Assembly: GCA_030867875.1 (NCBI GenBank)
Contig: JAOWCC010000577.1
Coordinates: forward strand, 85,355,740 to 85,419,739
Direction: 5' to 3'
DNA: 64,000 bases
Source: Actinernus sp. WN-2022
Taxonomy: Eukaryota > Cnidaria > Anthozoa > Actiniaria > Actinernidae
Below the pieces are notes generated by a model. The model was not told the origin of the DNA, searched no databases, and saw nothing but the letters and a program-made list of their open reading frames with translations. Of the stretch, positions 1 to 11,660 are shown piece by piece (positions within the stretch are counted from its first letter, which is position 1; each line of letters starts with the position of its first letter). The position numbers and the translations under genes are program-made.

Positions 1-735
1 TGGATACGTTCAAATAAGCTTTCTTTAAATATTACTGAAACAAATTTTGTAATTTTCCATCCTTACCAAAAAAACTATCCTATTAAATTGGTACTAAATG
101 GCAAACCTATAAAGCAGGAGAACACAGTGAAATATCTTGGAATACTTATTGACTGCAATCTAAACTGGAAATCCTTTATACATCAAATTTCCAAAAAAAT
201 TAACAGAAGTATTGGTGTACTCTCTAAATTACGATATTATTTAAAATTACCTATTCTTACTAACTTGTATTATTCACTTATACATCCTTACCTCACCTAT
301 GGTATCCTTATCTGGGGAAATACCTACCATACTACTATTCGTCCTTTATTCATCCTCCAAAAAAAGGCTCTTCGTATCATTACATTTTCTAAATACGATG
401 CACATTCTACGCCTTTGTTTAGTCAACTTCAAATTCTGAAATTACATGATTTAACTTTCCTTCATACTGCATTATTTATGTTCCAGTTCCACACAAATAC
501 TCTCCCACCTGTCTTCAAAGATTTTTTTATACCACTATCAAATGTTCATGCTTACAATACACGACTAGCTTCAAGCTCTTCTTATTATCTTCCAATTATT
601 CGAACAAATTATGGATTATTTAACATACGTTTTCAGGGTCCTAAAATATGGAATTCAGTTGACAATAATATAAAATTTCTAACTAAACATAAATTTAAGA
701 ACTGTTTAAAAAAAGAACTAGTTAGCAAATATTAA
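1..735 (+). mobile_element. LINE reverse transcriptase C-terminal fragment
   Basis: An open frame runs from the window edge to the stop at 735, about 244 codons. It matches the thumb and C-terminal part of jockey/CR1-group non-LTR retrotransposon polymerases: the KYLGILID block, then LSKLRYYL, HPYLTYGILIWGN, QKKALRII, and the terminal GPKIWNSV and FKNCLKKEL blocks. No catalytic DD box is present, because the 5' part lies outside the window. The frame is intact over this span, so the copy is fairly young or lightly damaged. A related but more decayed fragment lies at 48100-48700 on the same strand. Confidence 0.88.
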
Positions 736-1046
736 CTAATTGCACAATCACATTGTAATAGTTTATTTAGTCTTGTCCAGTAGTATTTTATGTTAGTTCT
801 ATAGTAGTGTATATTAGTTTTTGTAAGTAGTCCCGTGGTAGTCTTGTATAGTAGTAATTAGTCCTCTCTTTGTCTGTAGTAATTTCTGTAGTTCCGGTGC
901 TCTGAACTAACAATGCATGTAAATCTATTTTTGGTGGCTCAGCTGAGTTTAGCTTTTCAGTTATTCTGAGCCTCCTTGTACTAATCTGGTTATTATTATT
1001 ATTAGTCTATTGCTCTTTGTAAATTATGAGTACAAAATAAACGTGT
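736..1046 (+). other. LINE 3' untranslated tail
   Basis: Non-coding, T-rich sequence follows the LINE stop. It contains a short ATT run near 993-1004 and an AATAAA-containing stretch near 1035. This fits the 3' UTR and tail of the preceding LINE. The gypsy fragment begins directly afterwards. Confidence 0.5.
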
Positions 1047-3217
1047 TTGTTGTTGAGCCGCGTTTTGCCTAAGTGCTCCGAGCTCATTGACCCGTTAGAG
1101 TGCTCGATAGCTGGCATGCAATCCAAAAACAAACTTCAATGGGATGATAACCTCCACCAGAAGTTCAAAGTCACACAAAAAGCTCTCGCCACACACAAGT
1201 CCATCGTCCTTCCATGTCCATCTGATAACTCGGTGCGACATTATACATCACACGTGACAGTCGTTTGCACCTTGCAGGCTTCTTCAGTGCAAAGCTACGC
1301 AAACACCAAGTGACCTGGTTGCCCTGCGAAATCGAAGCCCTGTGCATAGCAGCCTCCGTCAAACACTTTAGTCCATTCATTATACAGTCCAAACACCACG
1401 TATGCGTCTTAACAGATAGCAAACCATGCGTCCAAGCGATTAACAAACTACGTCGAGGCGAGTTTTCAGCTAGCCCGCGAGTAACTTCCTTCCTAACCAC
1501 CGTGAGCCGATACCAAGTTACCCTCCAACACCTCGCTGGCAATGCCAATTTGCCATCTGACTTTACGAGTCGAAATGCTCCAGAATGTAACGAGCCCCGA
1601 TGCCAAATCTGTTCCTTCATCACCGAAACTGAGGATTCAGTTGTACGAAACATCTCAGTTCAAGAAATCCTCAATAGTACGAAGAGCTTGCCATTTACTA
1701 GCAGATCAGCATGGCTCAGCATTCAGAACGAATGCCCCGACTTACGCCGAGTCCATTCCCATTTGAAACAAGGTACGCGCCCCTCGAAGAAGCTGACCAA
1801 CATAAAAGATATCAAGCGATACCTGAACATAGCATCCATTTCCAGAGATGGATTGCTTGTTGTTAAACGTGCCCAACCATTTGTGCCCTACTCCGAGGCA
1901 ATAATAGTCTACCGCTCTGTACTCGAAGGTCTGCTTACTGCACTTCACATTATGCTTGACCATCCATCCAGTCATCAGCTTCAAATGGTAACTCAACGCA
2001 ATTTATTTGCCCTGGACATGAGCTCCGCCATAACTCGCATATCCAAAGCATGCCACATATGTGCCTCAATTCAGAAGTTTCCAAGTGCCTTGGTTAATCA
2101 GTCATCTGAAGACCCACCAGAAGTAGTCGGTGTTTCCTTCGCCGCCGACGTCATCAAGCGTTGCCGCCAACTCATCTTGTTATTGAGAGAATGTACAACC
2201 TCGTACACAGTGTCGTGCATAATACCAGACGAGAAGCACGATACCCTCCGTGATGCCCTCACTCGCTTAGTTGTAGGCCTACACCCACTTGATGGACCCA
2301 AGGCAGTTATACGTGTCGATTCCGCACCCGGTTTCATTTCACTAAGAAACAACGATACGTTACATCATCTTAGCGTCTCGGTTGAAATCGGCCGAGTTAA
2401 AAACAATAACAAAAACCCTGTTGCCGAGAGAGCAGTACTAGAGCTTGAAGAGGAGCTTCTACGCCAGGAACCCGGTGGCGGACCCGTAAGTGAAGTTAGC
2501 CTTGCTTTAGCTACAGCGCGTTTGAACTCACGAATACGCAACCAAGGCCTCTCCTCTCGCGAGCTATGGACACAACGCAACCAGTTCACAAACGATCAGA
2601 TACCGTTGTCTGACCACCAATACATATTGGAAAAGCACAAGCAACGACTTGAGAACCATGCCCACAGCGAAAGGGCTAAGAACAGTCGCGGTATAGTACA
2701 TTCTATGTCCCCACTCCGAGTTGGAGACCTCGTGTATTTATATTCCGACCGGGATAAATCACGCGCACGAGACAGATACATTGTTGTCAATATCGACGGC
2801 GAGTGGTGTTTTATTAAGAAATTCAATGGATCTCAACTGCGGGCAACATCCTACAAAGTTAAGCTTTCTGAATGTTACATTGTACCACCGACCATCACGC
2901 TTGCTAACATTCCATCACTTCCTGCTACCCATGATGATGAGGAAGAGAACAACATCGCCGATCAACGTCCCCATTTGTACCAGCCACCATCAGCGCCTCC
3001 TGTCCTTACACGCCCCTACGATCCTGATGCCATAAATCCTATCCCTTACCAGGAAAACCTTACGATTGTTAGTCACAGTACACCAGACCAAAGTGCAGCT
3101 CTATCACCTACTATATCCCCCTCTGCTACGGATGAGGTAGATGATCCAGACACAACGTCAAGACCTCAGCGTCACCGCAAACTCCCAGGGTATTTACAAG
3201 ACTATGTCCTATCATAA
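1047..3217 (+). mobile_element. Ty3/gypsy-type pol fragment: RNase H and integrase, frameshifted
   Basis: The 3' half of an LTR-retrotransposon polyprotein. The first piece (1047 to about 1260) carries the end of the RT region and the start of RNase H (LPKCSELIDPLE, then KLQWDDNL). A frame change and apparent short deletion near 1260 leads into a 650-codon frame with the rest of RNase H (GFFSAKLR, WLPCEIEAL, VLTDSKPCVQA). A Cys-rich PRCQIC segment follows, then a zinc-binding region (CHICAS) and an integrase core with acidic residues in FAADV, RVDSAPGF and AERAVLELEEE. The C-terminal region holds LRVGDLVYLYSDRDKSRARD. The 5' half (gag, protease, most of RT) is absent. It is a decayed copy of an animal LTR retroelement; no intact element can be read here. 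Confidence 0.85.
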
Positions 3218-3560
3218 GACACTATCCCGGAATTTAACATTCGATCGTTATGAACGATATCTCAGTCTTAATAAGTCGTATCAGACTCGCTACTGTTGTT
3301 GACACTTTCGTCCTCTGGAAATATTATTAGTTAAAATGGACTTTGTGTTTTTAAAGAGGAAGAAGAGATTACGCCAGCAGTTATTGACTGCCAGCAGACA
3401 TTGTTGACTTTGTTGTTCGACCGCCATCTTGAAAACGTGTGTTATTAAATAAAGTTCCTCGTTCGTTACTTCACAAGTATTTCTCTCCTCACTGGCGATG
3501 GAGGCTTATTGGTTGAGGATCGATCCTCCTAAATATGAACACCAATCAACTGGCGTTACA
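3218..3560 (+). other. Probable 3' untranslated region and LTR of the gypsy fragment
   Basis: A purine-rich run near 3353-3370 could be the polypurine tract. An AATAAA-containing stretch near 3449 and a final TTACA near 3555-3560 fit an LTR end. No matching 5' LTR exists in the window, so the boundaries are inferred only. Confidence 0.45.
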
Positions 3561-3574
3561 CACGCTTATGTGAG

Positions 3575-5098
3575 CTATAGGAAAAGCGTAAAAATATTTT
3601 TTTATAGAATCAAGCATGGTTTTGCTTTTCTCTTAGGTACCTCTTGTAAGATGTTTTGAAGACGCTTATGTTAGCAGCGGTTTTAATGGTAGTTGGTAAT
3701 GCATTCCAGAGCTTTGGACCTTGAATGAGTATAATAATTGTAATTTTTTGATACTAGTTCTACAGGCCAGGCATGAGGCCGGTAGAACTCTGCGGATCTG
3801 GTTGAGTAATTATGAATTTGATTACTTGTTTGGAAAATTTGCTCAAATGACCGTGGTAGCAATCTGTTATGGTAAGAATGCATGAAGTTCCAACTTGGAG
3901 ACGGGTGGGGCTGTCACAAAATGTGACTTGTGGCGGTTGTCTGTTCCCACCTTTGTTGAATGACATTTATTTCTCAACACCTCGTTGAGATAAACGGATT
4001 AGTGATTATCGCGATACTTGAATAAATGGCCACGCTCGTGGCAAATTAATCCCAAACTGGGTAGTGTCGCGTAGTTGATGTCTTCATTCACCAAACTGAG
4101 CTTGACGCTGGCATACAAAGCACATTTCACACATCGAGGCTGTAATTACACAGTATCTTTTCTGGGCGCAACATAAAGAGTGGTTTACTAGGAGCTCTAT
4201 AATCAGCTATCAGAACTGTGCGAACTGCCCTTTTTTGAAGAAGGTATAGTTCTTTGGAGTTCAGTTACAATAGTAGAAGACCAGACTATATTGTAGTAAG
4301 TAAGATAAGGATAAATCAGATTGTAATATAATAATAGCAATGACCTTGAAAGCAAATAAAATCTGACTTTGCATAACAACCCGATTGATCTTGAAATCTT
4401 TGTGCAAATGTAATTAATATGGGTTTTCCATATAAGATCCTGGTCAATATAAACGCCTAGACATTTAGTACTTTCGACTTGTTCTACCGTAATATCATCC
4501 ATTACGAGAGTCTTAAGTGACCTTGAGTTGTCTGTCTTGGTCTAAATATCATGAATCAGGAGTATATTATACGGGAGTGTTCCTCTTGCCACATTCTATT
4601 GTTACAAAACACTATAGACGGTAGAGTTATTTTTAGCATAAGAGTTTCCTGCGAGAAGAAACAAAGGCTGCACTGAAACATTATAATTAACACGGTTCAA
4701 ACTGCAAAAAAAATCTAAAACGCAAGAGAACAAAAGACTACGTAATCGCATACCAGAACTTAAATAAATAGTTACAACATCTACTGTGTTAGGGGCCAAC
4801 ACAATGGCACAGGAACACTCCTGTGTAATATACTCCTGCATGAACTATTGTTTTTTTAAGTTGACAGATAATTTATATGCCTTCAGCCAAATTGAAACGT
4901 TATTTAGCTCATTGTTAAATCGATCAATTAGGACCTCGGAGTCCTCGATCACGTTGGAAAATATATTAGTGTCATCGGCATATAAGATAAAATCAACATC
5001 TTCAGAACAATTTGGGAGGTCATTGATATAGATGATCAAAAAATGCGGCCCGAGTATGGAACATGTGTGACGTCACATTCAGGTGTACACTCATATTG
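3575..5098 (-). mobile_element. 3' half of a LINE split by two later insertions
   Basis: Read on the minus strand: a GPHFLIIYINDLPN block, the catalytic YADD box (about 4975), then KCLGVYIDQDL and the LIYPYLTYYNIVWSS thumb block (4203-4502). A degraded C-terminus follows (IHNYSTRSAEFYRPHA and an ancient WNALP-like block) at about 3683-3883. Stops and frameshifts are frequent. The RT is interrupted at 4557-4838 by a MITE. At 5090-5098 it breaks where an L1-like LINE inserted; the upstream half continues at 8954-9450. Together the two halves make one CR1/jockey-like RT. Confidence 0.8.
4557..4838. mobile_element. MITE inserted in a LINE, about 282 bp
   Basis: Inverted ends of roughly 35 bp begin CAGGAGTATATTA on both sides and include GGAGTGTTCCT. 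Both flanks carry CATGAA, a likely 6-bp target duplication. The LINE frame resumes on the far side. No transposase is encoded. The CAGG start would fit a hAT-like family, but the target duplication is not a clean 8 bp. Confidence 0.6.
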
Positions 5099-8000
5099 TT
5101 TGGTTTTTTTTAAACTTTTTTTTATTGTAAACATTTCTAATTACTAAATTACATTACACAAAATTTATATCACTAAAAGACACGACAAAGAGACAAAGGA
5201 AAAAAAACAAATAAAAGAGAAAAGAAAATACTCTTAGCCAGCTATTCCTATTCAGAAAAATGTCTAATTTCAATTAACAGTTTTTCCCATTTCTTAAGGT
5301 GTTCCAGGGTTTTGTTCCTTGATTTTGCTACGTTGGATTCAATTTTCTCAAAATACACTAAAGAGTTTATAAATAGAGCTAATGTAGGGATTTTTCTTTT
5401 CTCTCTTGCTTTGTATAAAGCTAATTTATACATTAAGATAATAAAGTTTTGTGGCTGTTCGTTTACCCCTAATATGATATTTACAAGATTCGATAGTGGT
5501 AGATTTATATCGTGCTTTCCTAACCAAGTTCGTAATTCAAAATATAATTTTTTGGCCTCTATACATTCTACAAATAAATGATCTATTGTTTCTTGGTTAA
5601 TTAAACAAAAAGAGCAACGTGAACACTCAATTAATTTAAAACGAAATAAATCAAAATTAAGATAAAGGCAGTTGTTCAAAATTCTATATTGAAAATATCG
5701 TGAATAAGAATCAATCGTTGTTGAATATATACGCCTATAAATCTCTTCCCAACTTAATGGGCTCTCAGGCTTTAATCGATTTATAATATTTATTTGGGAG
5801 GTAGGTGACTTAAACTTCGCACCAATTAAACATTTGTAAATTTCTTTTGAGTTCTCAACATTTTCTATATCAAACGACTTTTGCCCAAGTTTTAAGTATT
5901 TTTTTCCTATATCTATAGTACCCTCTATTATACCTATATTTTTTGACTACTTCTTTCCATTTTCTTGGTATGGAGTGTACTAAACCTGCCCAATGAAAGA
6001 AATCCTTAGCTTGGAGGCCTTTCCTCTCTACTATTTCCCATTTAAATTCACCAGATTCATTCAACAGGTCTACTATTCTATTAATATTGAGTTGTGAAAA
6101 GGTCTTAAAAAAGACTGATTTATTATCAATTTTAATATATCTATTATTCCATAAAGATTGTTGCAAAATATCAAAATTATCTATTACTTCTACCCTAGCA
6201 AACTCCGCCCAACATCTTAATACACTTTCGTAAAAATCAGGGAGATACTTTGGAATTCGTTCTTTTTCAAAATTTTGATCTATTGCTAATATACCCCCAA
6301 TTTGATTTAAAAACATTAAGAGCAAGAATTTCCATGCCTCTTGTTTTATACTTAACAGCACTGTAGCCCATTTTAGACGATTCGCTTTAACAATTGATTC
6401 AAAATCAGGTGCTTTTAAACCCCCTAATTCATAGTCGCCTATCAACGTTTGATGCTTTATTTTAGGTTTTTTACCATTCCATATAAAAAATTTCAATTCA
6501 CAATCAACTAATTTGATAAACTCATCTTTCACATCTATTTTCGAACATATGTATAATAACTTGGATATTGCTAATGAACGAACTACCTGAATTCTACCAT
6601 ATAATGTTAAAGGTCTACTCCGCCACATAGATAAAATTGTTCTTAAGTTAGTTAATATACGCTGGATATTATTGTTATAATGTAATACCTTGTTGTAAGT
6701 AAAATAAATACCTAATATTTTAACTCCTTGTTTCTCAAAATCTACCCATTTAAAATCCTTAAACTTTCCCTCTTCCACAATTTCTTTTCCTATCCATCCT
6801 ATTTACGATTGTTTTACATTTATCTTTAAAGATGAAAACACTCTAAATAGATCTAACATTTCTAACGTTTTCTCTAGCGAGGTAGTATTTCTTAAAAAGA
6901 AAGTTGTATCATCGGCAAATATTACAAACTTCCGAACATTACCTTCTAATTCCACTCCCTGTATTTCTTTACAATTTCTTATCATCAAAGCCATTATTTC
7001 TAAAACTAAAATAAAGAGATATGGAGAGATAGGATCTCCCTGTTTTGTACCTCTTTTAATTGCGAACAAGTCAGTAGCTGTACCATTATTTGAAACACAC
7101 GCTTGATTATCCTCTAAAAGAACTTGTATCCATTTTATAAGTCCCTCACCAAAACCATAACTTTTCAAAACTGCAAATATAAAAGGATGCTCTATCGAAT
7201 CAAAGGCTTTTTCAAAATCTGCTGCAAACATGATCAAGGGGATACAATTTTTCTTTGCGTAAAACATTATATCCTCAATTATTCTAATTGGTTCATCTAT
7301 TACTCGCCCTTTAACAAAAGCTGTCTGGTCATGATGAATTATACCAGGAAGGATATGAGATAACCTCTTACTAAGAACCTTACTACATAGTTTAACATCC
7401 ACATTTATTAAACTAATTGGACGCCATGAATCTATTAATCTATTATCTTTACCTGGCTTTTCCAATAATGTAATTATTATTTGTTTCTGTGAAGTTGTTA
7501 ATGAACCTTTTATAAAACTATCATTTAAGCAGTTGACCAAATCTTCCTTGATATCATACCATATACTTAAATAAAATTATTTTGTTAAACCATCGTTTCT
7601 TGGTGTTTTGGAGGACCCCATTGCCTTAAGACTATTAAAACATTCATTAACAGTCATCCTCCCTTCACATGCCATTCTTTCTTCCTCTGACAATTTGGGA
7701 ATATTAATTTTACTAAGAAATTCTAGACACTCGGACTCTGTCTTCCCTGATTTAAATTTAAACTGTTGACTAAAGTGCTTCCTGATTTCTTTAAGTACTT
7801 CATGTGGCTGTACAATTTCATTGTTATCAGCGTCAACGAGTTTCCTAACATGTGTTTTAGATTTGTTTCTTTTTTCTAGTGTCAAGAAATATCTAGTATT
7901 TTTTTCTCCTAATTCATGCCAGGTTGCCTTGGATCGTACTATAATACCGTCGATTACATAGTTACTTAACTCTTCTAACTCCTTTGTTAGCTTATCATGT

Positions 8001-8953
8001 TCCGTTAATTTACTTTCATCATTTTCCCAACCTTCCGTATTCTCAATCTGAGTGATTTTATTCTCAATATTACTGTATACGCTCCGTTTTTGTTTAGCCA
8101 GATGTTTAGAAAACTTAATTGTAAATTTACGTACCTCATATTTAATCAGTTCCCACCGTAACTGTGGATCAAAGATGCCCTCTTCATTCAAAGACTTCTT
8201 CAGATCATTTATTACCAATTTCAATTCTTTTATATAGTCTTTGTTTTCTATCAATGAATTATTAAATTTCCAAAACGAGGGACCCCTTTTACCCTCTTTA
8301 ACTTTTAATAATTTTAAAGTGATGGCCGAATGATCTGTATTAGGGGTTGGAATTACATCACAGTTATCAATAGAAGGTTGCAATTCATTTGAAACTAGAA
8401 AATAATCTAATCTACGATGTATACGTTGGCTGCTACTATGTGTACCTTGTCCTTTACCCCTCCATGTGAACCTTTTCAAAGCGGGATTCCGAATTCTCCA
8501 TATGTCACATAAATCTAGTTCAAGCATGATTGTTTCCATTGTCTCGATGGACTTTACATTAGGAATTGGATTACCGCCGGATGATTCAAGGTCTAAATCA
8601 AAACAGAAGTTGAAATCACCTCCCCAGATAATATTAGTTTCAACTGGGTACTCAATTTCGTTAATTCTAATCAAGATCTCATTAAAAAATTCAACTTGAT
8701 TTTTTCCACATTGGGAGCATACGAGTTAACTAATAAAAAAATAGAACCTTGAATTTCACACAATACTATCACATATCTCCCTCCTGCATCTAATATTTCT
8801 TGGGATATTTTATAATCCAATTTTGCTCCAAAAACAATCGCAGTGCCCCTACTTTTCGAAGTCCCGTGGGCCATCACTAACTTTGCTCTTGTTCTATGGG
8901 ACCATTCAACTGATACATCGTTAGTATTATGTGTTTCTTGTAAAAACGTGATT
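5099..8953 (-). mobile_element. L1/Tx1-like LINE ORF2, nearly complete, 5'-truncated
   Basis: Minus-strand order: AP endonuclease from about 8950 (FLQETHNT, later GGDFNF and TDHSAITLKL), a linker (WHELGEKNTRYF, FLTLEKRN), then RT (7540-6803) with RPISLINVD, AADFEKAFDS, GTKQGDPISPYLF and the catalytic FADD box. The C-terminal region (6778-5870) has SLAISKLLY and GGLKAPD, and a zinc knuckle zf-RVT (CSRCSFC...HLFVEC) lies near 5600. The arrangement is that of L1/Tx1 elements. Several frameshifts split it into four frames. The 3' end has an A-rich tail on the minus strand (5099-5135). The 9-bp duplication CTCATATTG at 5090-5098 and 8954-8962 marks the insertion. Confidence 0.9.
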
Positions 8954-9450
8954 CTCATATTGAATTTCATTAAATTGAACTAGTTGTTTTCTATTACAGA
9001 AGTAGTTGGTGACGCATTTGTGGGCAAGACCAGTATTTCCATATGCTTTCAGTGTTTCTAACAATATATTGTGATCTATGGTATCAAAAGCTTTTGATAA
9101 ATCGAGGAATATAGCCAAATATTTGTTTTCATCGATTGCGTTAGAGATCGTATTAACAAGGTGAATCAAGGCATGCGATGTGGAATGACACTTGCGGAAG
9201 CAATATTTATTATTGGATAATATCTTATTATCTATCAAAAATAAATATGCGAATATAGCCAGCTCGTTCAGAAAACTTAGAAAAGACTGGAAGGACAGAA
9301 CTTGGTCTGTAATTTGCAACTATGCTAGCGTCATCAGATTTGAAAATTGGAACTATCTTAGAAGCTTTAAGTTTATCGAAAATATGCCTGATGATAAAGA
9401 TAAGTTAATAATAAACTATAGGCTGATAATTGCCCGTGGAAATTTGATGT
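8954..9450 (-). mobile_element. 5' half of the split LINE (RT fingers and palm)
   Basis: Minus-strand coding of a non-LTR reverse transcriptase: KIVPIFKSDD and NYRP near 9330-9370, then FRKCHSTSHALIHL and the motif A block FLDLSKAFDTIDH. It stops at NEIQYE, where the L1-like element inserted. The same QYE codons reappear at 5090-5098, which joins this piece to 3575-5098. One frame change lies near 9320. Inactive fragment. Confidence 0.8.
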
Positions 9451-9464
9451 TCTGAAAACAAATA

Positions 9465-9745
9465 TAATCCCAAGAACGTCACTTGGTCGCCTTTGGACAA
9501 CGAGCGGGCGCCAAGATTTTGTGGTGAACTATAACGCCTGATAGTTTGCATCCGCGAATAACAACTACCACGAAACGTGATCAATTTCATCGAATTATCG
9601 GAGGGAATTTTGTGTTAAACTATAACGCCTGAAACTGCTCAATGGAGGACGAACACTATCACGTCACGTGATCGCTTTTGGCCAATGAGCGCGCGCCAAC
9701 ATTTGAGTTGAACAATGACTATATAACGGCTGATAGTTGAAGAGG
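9465..9745. repeat. Imperfect direct duplication
   Basis: Two related blocks about 190 bp apart (near 9465-9555 and 9650-9745) share the patterns CGCCTTTGGACAACGAGC / CGCTTTTGGCCAATGAGC and CGCCTGATAGTTTG / CGGCTGATAGTTG. Non-coding. Confidence 0.45.
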
Positions 9746-9790
9746 GGAGAAGACTCCTGCGCGCGCAGCCTACAGATAATACCCTCTCTT

Positions 9791-9905
9791 TCGTGAATTT
9801 GCACGTAACTCTCAGCCAATCACAATCGAGATTGTGATCAAATCGTTATTCATCTTATTCACAATCTTGATTGTGATTGGCTGAGAAGTAAGTGCGAATT
9901 CACGA
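9791..9905. repeat. Foldback palindrome
   Basis: Arms of about 47 bp (9791-9837 and 9859-9905) are near-perfect reverse complements; the left arm begins TCGTGAATTTGCACG and contains CAGCCAATCACAATC. The spacer is about 21 bp. It fits a small hairpin MITE. No coding potential. Confidence 0.7.
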
Positions 9906-10051
9906 TAGCGGCGCGCGTAGAGTTTTATTTACATCAAGTTGGTCAGTGGTCTGTACGGGGTGTAGTGGACCACAAAACAACCAATCATTGCTGGCGAATG
10001 TGTCACATAATAATTGGTAATAAAAGTAATAAAAGTTTTGTTTAATTTGAG

Positions 10052-10275
10052 GTGGAGCTGTTCTGATTGGTGAATACATCCTCTCTGATGACAAGACTGG
10101 GCCTCTTAACGGCTTGCTGATGAGTCAGATGATGTTGCTCTACTGTGAGAAAGGAGCTCGTGAAAGATCTGCCCTGGAGTACAAACAGCTACTCGAGAAA
10201 CACGGATTTGTTGAAGTGCAAACAAAAGTTACTGGTGGAACGTTCCTCGATGCAGTCATTGCAAGAAAACCTTGA
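10052..10275 (+). CDS. ASMT: Acetylserotonin O-methyltransferase-like, last coding exon
   Basis: A plausible acceptor (AG at 10050-10051) opens a 74-codon frame to TGA at 10273-10275. The translation matches the C-terminal end of ASMT-type class I SAM-dependent O-methyltransferases: a GGAVLIGEYIL strand like the GGGILVIESLL region of vertebrate ASMT, then DDKTGPL, LEKHGF and a terminal TGGTFLDAVIARKP. In the family this segment closes the methyltransferase fold; the SAM and catalytic residues lie upstream. The exon begins in phase 1, the G of a Gly codon coming from the previous exon. No earlier exon was found in 1-10050, which is filled with retroelements. The gene therefore either starts left of the window behind a very large intron or is a stranded fragment. 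Confidence 0.8.
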
Positions 10276-10349
10276 TATTACGTTCAATAGGCCTTTTGCA
10301 GGAAACAGTCACGTGCTGATATATCACATCAATAGGCCAATTGATAGTG

Positions 10350-11145
10350 CTTGACCGCCATTTTGAAAGGTAACCAAGCCTTTGGTGATATCGGGGCTGG
10401 AGTTGAGACAGATGCATGATAATCAAAATCTATTCATATTCATATAAAAAGGGTTTGTATCAGTACAGGGTCAAATCCAGCTTCCATGGCTTGTATCTAG
10501 TTAGCATGATAATCAAAATCTATTCATATTCATAGAAATAGGGTTTGTATCAGTGTAGGGTCAACTCCATCCTCCATGGCTTGTATCTAGTTAGCATGAT
10601 AATCAAAATCTATCCATTTTCATAGAAAGAGGGTTTGTATCAGTACAGGGTCAACTCCAGCCTCCATGGCTTGTATCTAGTTAGCATGATAATCAAAATC
10701 TATTCATATTCATAGAAAAAGGCTTTGTATCAGTTCAGGGTCAACTCCAGCCTCCATGGCTTGTATCTAGTTAGCATGATAATCAAAATCTATTCATATT
10801 CATAGAAAGAGGGTTTGTATCAGTACAGGGTCAACTCCAGCCTCCATGGCCTGTGTGTAGTTAGCATGATAATCAAAATCTATCCATTTTCATAGAAAGA
10901 GGGTTTCTCTCAGTGCAGGGTCAACTCCATCCTCCATGGCTTGTATCTAGTTAGCATGATAATCAAAATCTATCCATTTTCATAGAAAGAGGGTTTGTCG
11001 CAGTACAGCGTCAACCCCATCCTCCATAGCTTGTATCTAGTTAGCATGATAATCAAAATCTATCCATTTTCATTGAAAGAGGGTTTGGCTCAGTACTGGG
11101 TCAACTCCAGCCTCCATGCGAGGCAGTGAGGCTTGGTTACCTTTT
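10350..11145. mobile_element. Terminal-repeat element carrying 90-bp satellite, copy 1
   Basis: Eight tandem 90-bp units begin at 10411, 10501, 10591, 10681, 10771, 10861, 10951 and 11041. Each holds GCATGATAATCAAAATC and CTCCATGGCTTGTATC. The array is bracketed by inverted ends: AAAGGTAACCAAGCCT on the left (about 10357) and its complement on the right (about 11130). The left end is preceded by CTTGACCGCCATTTTG. The same ends and the same satellite occur at 31169-31980, so array and ends travel as one unit. No protein is encoded. Confidence 0.8.
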
Positions 11146-11431
11146 AAGAGCTATGAATTGGACTAGTGAGCTCATGATCCCATGGGAAAGGCCGAAAGGC
11201 TTTACTGGACGGCAAACAAACTTCAAAAAACACACTTACAGAAAGATTGACAATCGATTGGAGGTAGAATAAGACGAGCTCCTATGGAGAGGAATCGCTC
11301 TCTTCGTGAAATTACAATATAAACTAACTAAAATACTACCCTGAACCATAAAAAACCATAACCAGTCAGTAAACAAGATCTTACCCAGCTAGACCTAGGG
11401 TTTTCTAGAATTCGAACCCCGCTTCTCCTAC
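11146..11431. other. Unassigned non-coding stretch
   Basis: No coding pattern, RNA gene or repeat structure recognised. Confidence 0.4.
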
Positions 11432-11660
11432 TATTGGAAATCTTCAGGGGTCTCCTAGTGTCTAATATTGGAAATCTTCAGGGATCTTCCAATGTCCACT
11501 ATTGGAAATCGTCAGGGGTCTCCAAGTGTCCACTATTGGAAATCGTCAGGGGTCTCCAAGTGTCCTCTATTGGAAATCTTCAGTGGTCTCCTAGTCTCCA
11601 ATATTGGAAATCTTCAGGGGTCTCCTAGTGTCCACTATTGGAAATCTTCAGAGATCTGGA
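11432..11660. repeat. 34-bp minisatellite
   Basis: About six and a half tandem copies of a 34-bp unit of the form TATTGGAAATCTTCAGG + GGTCTCCTAGTGTCCAC. Because 34 is not a multiple of three, several frames stay open through the array. Those frames are artefacts of the repeat. Confidence 0.85.

Noticed and set aside
1171..1653. 160-codon minus-strand frame opposite the gypsy pol
   Set aside because: Antisense to RNase H coding, no recognisable domain.
10411..11118. Regular 90-bp repeats as a CRISPR array
   Set aside because: The whole 90-bp unit is repeated without unique spacers, there are no cas genes, and the context is an animal genome.
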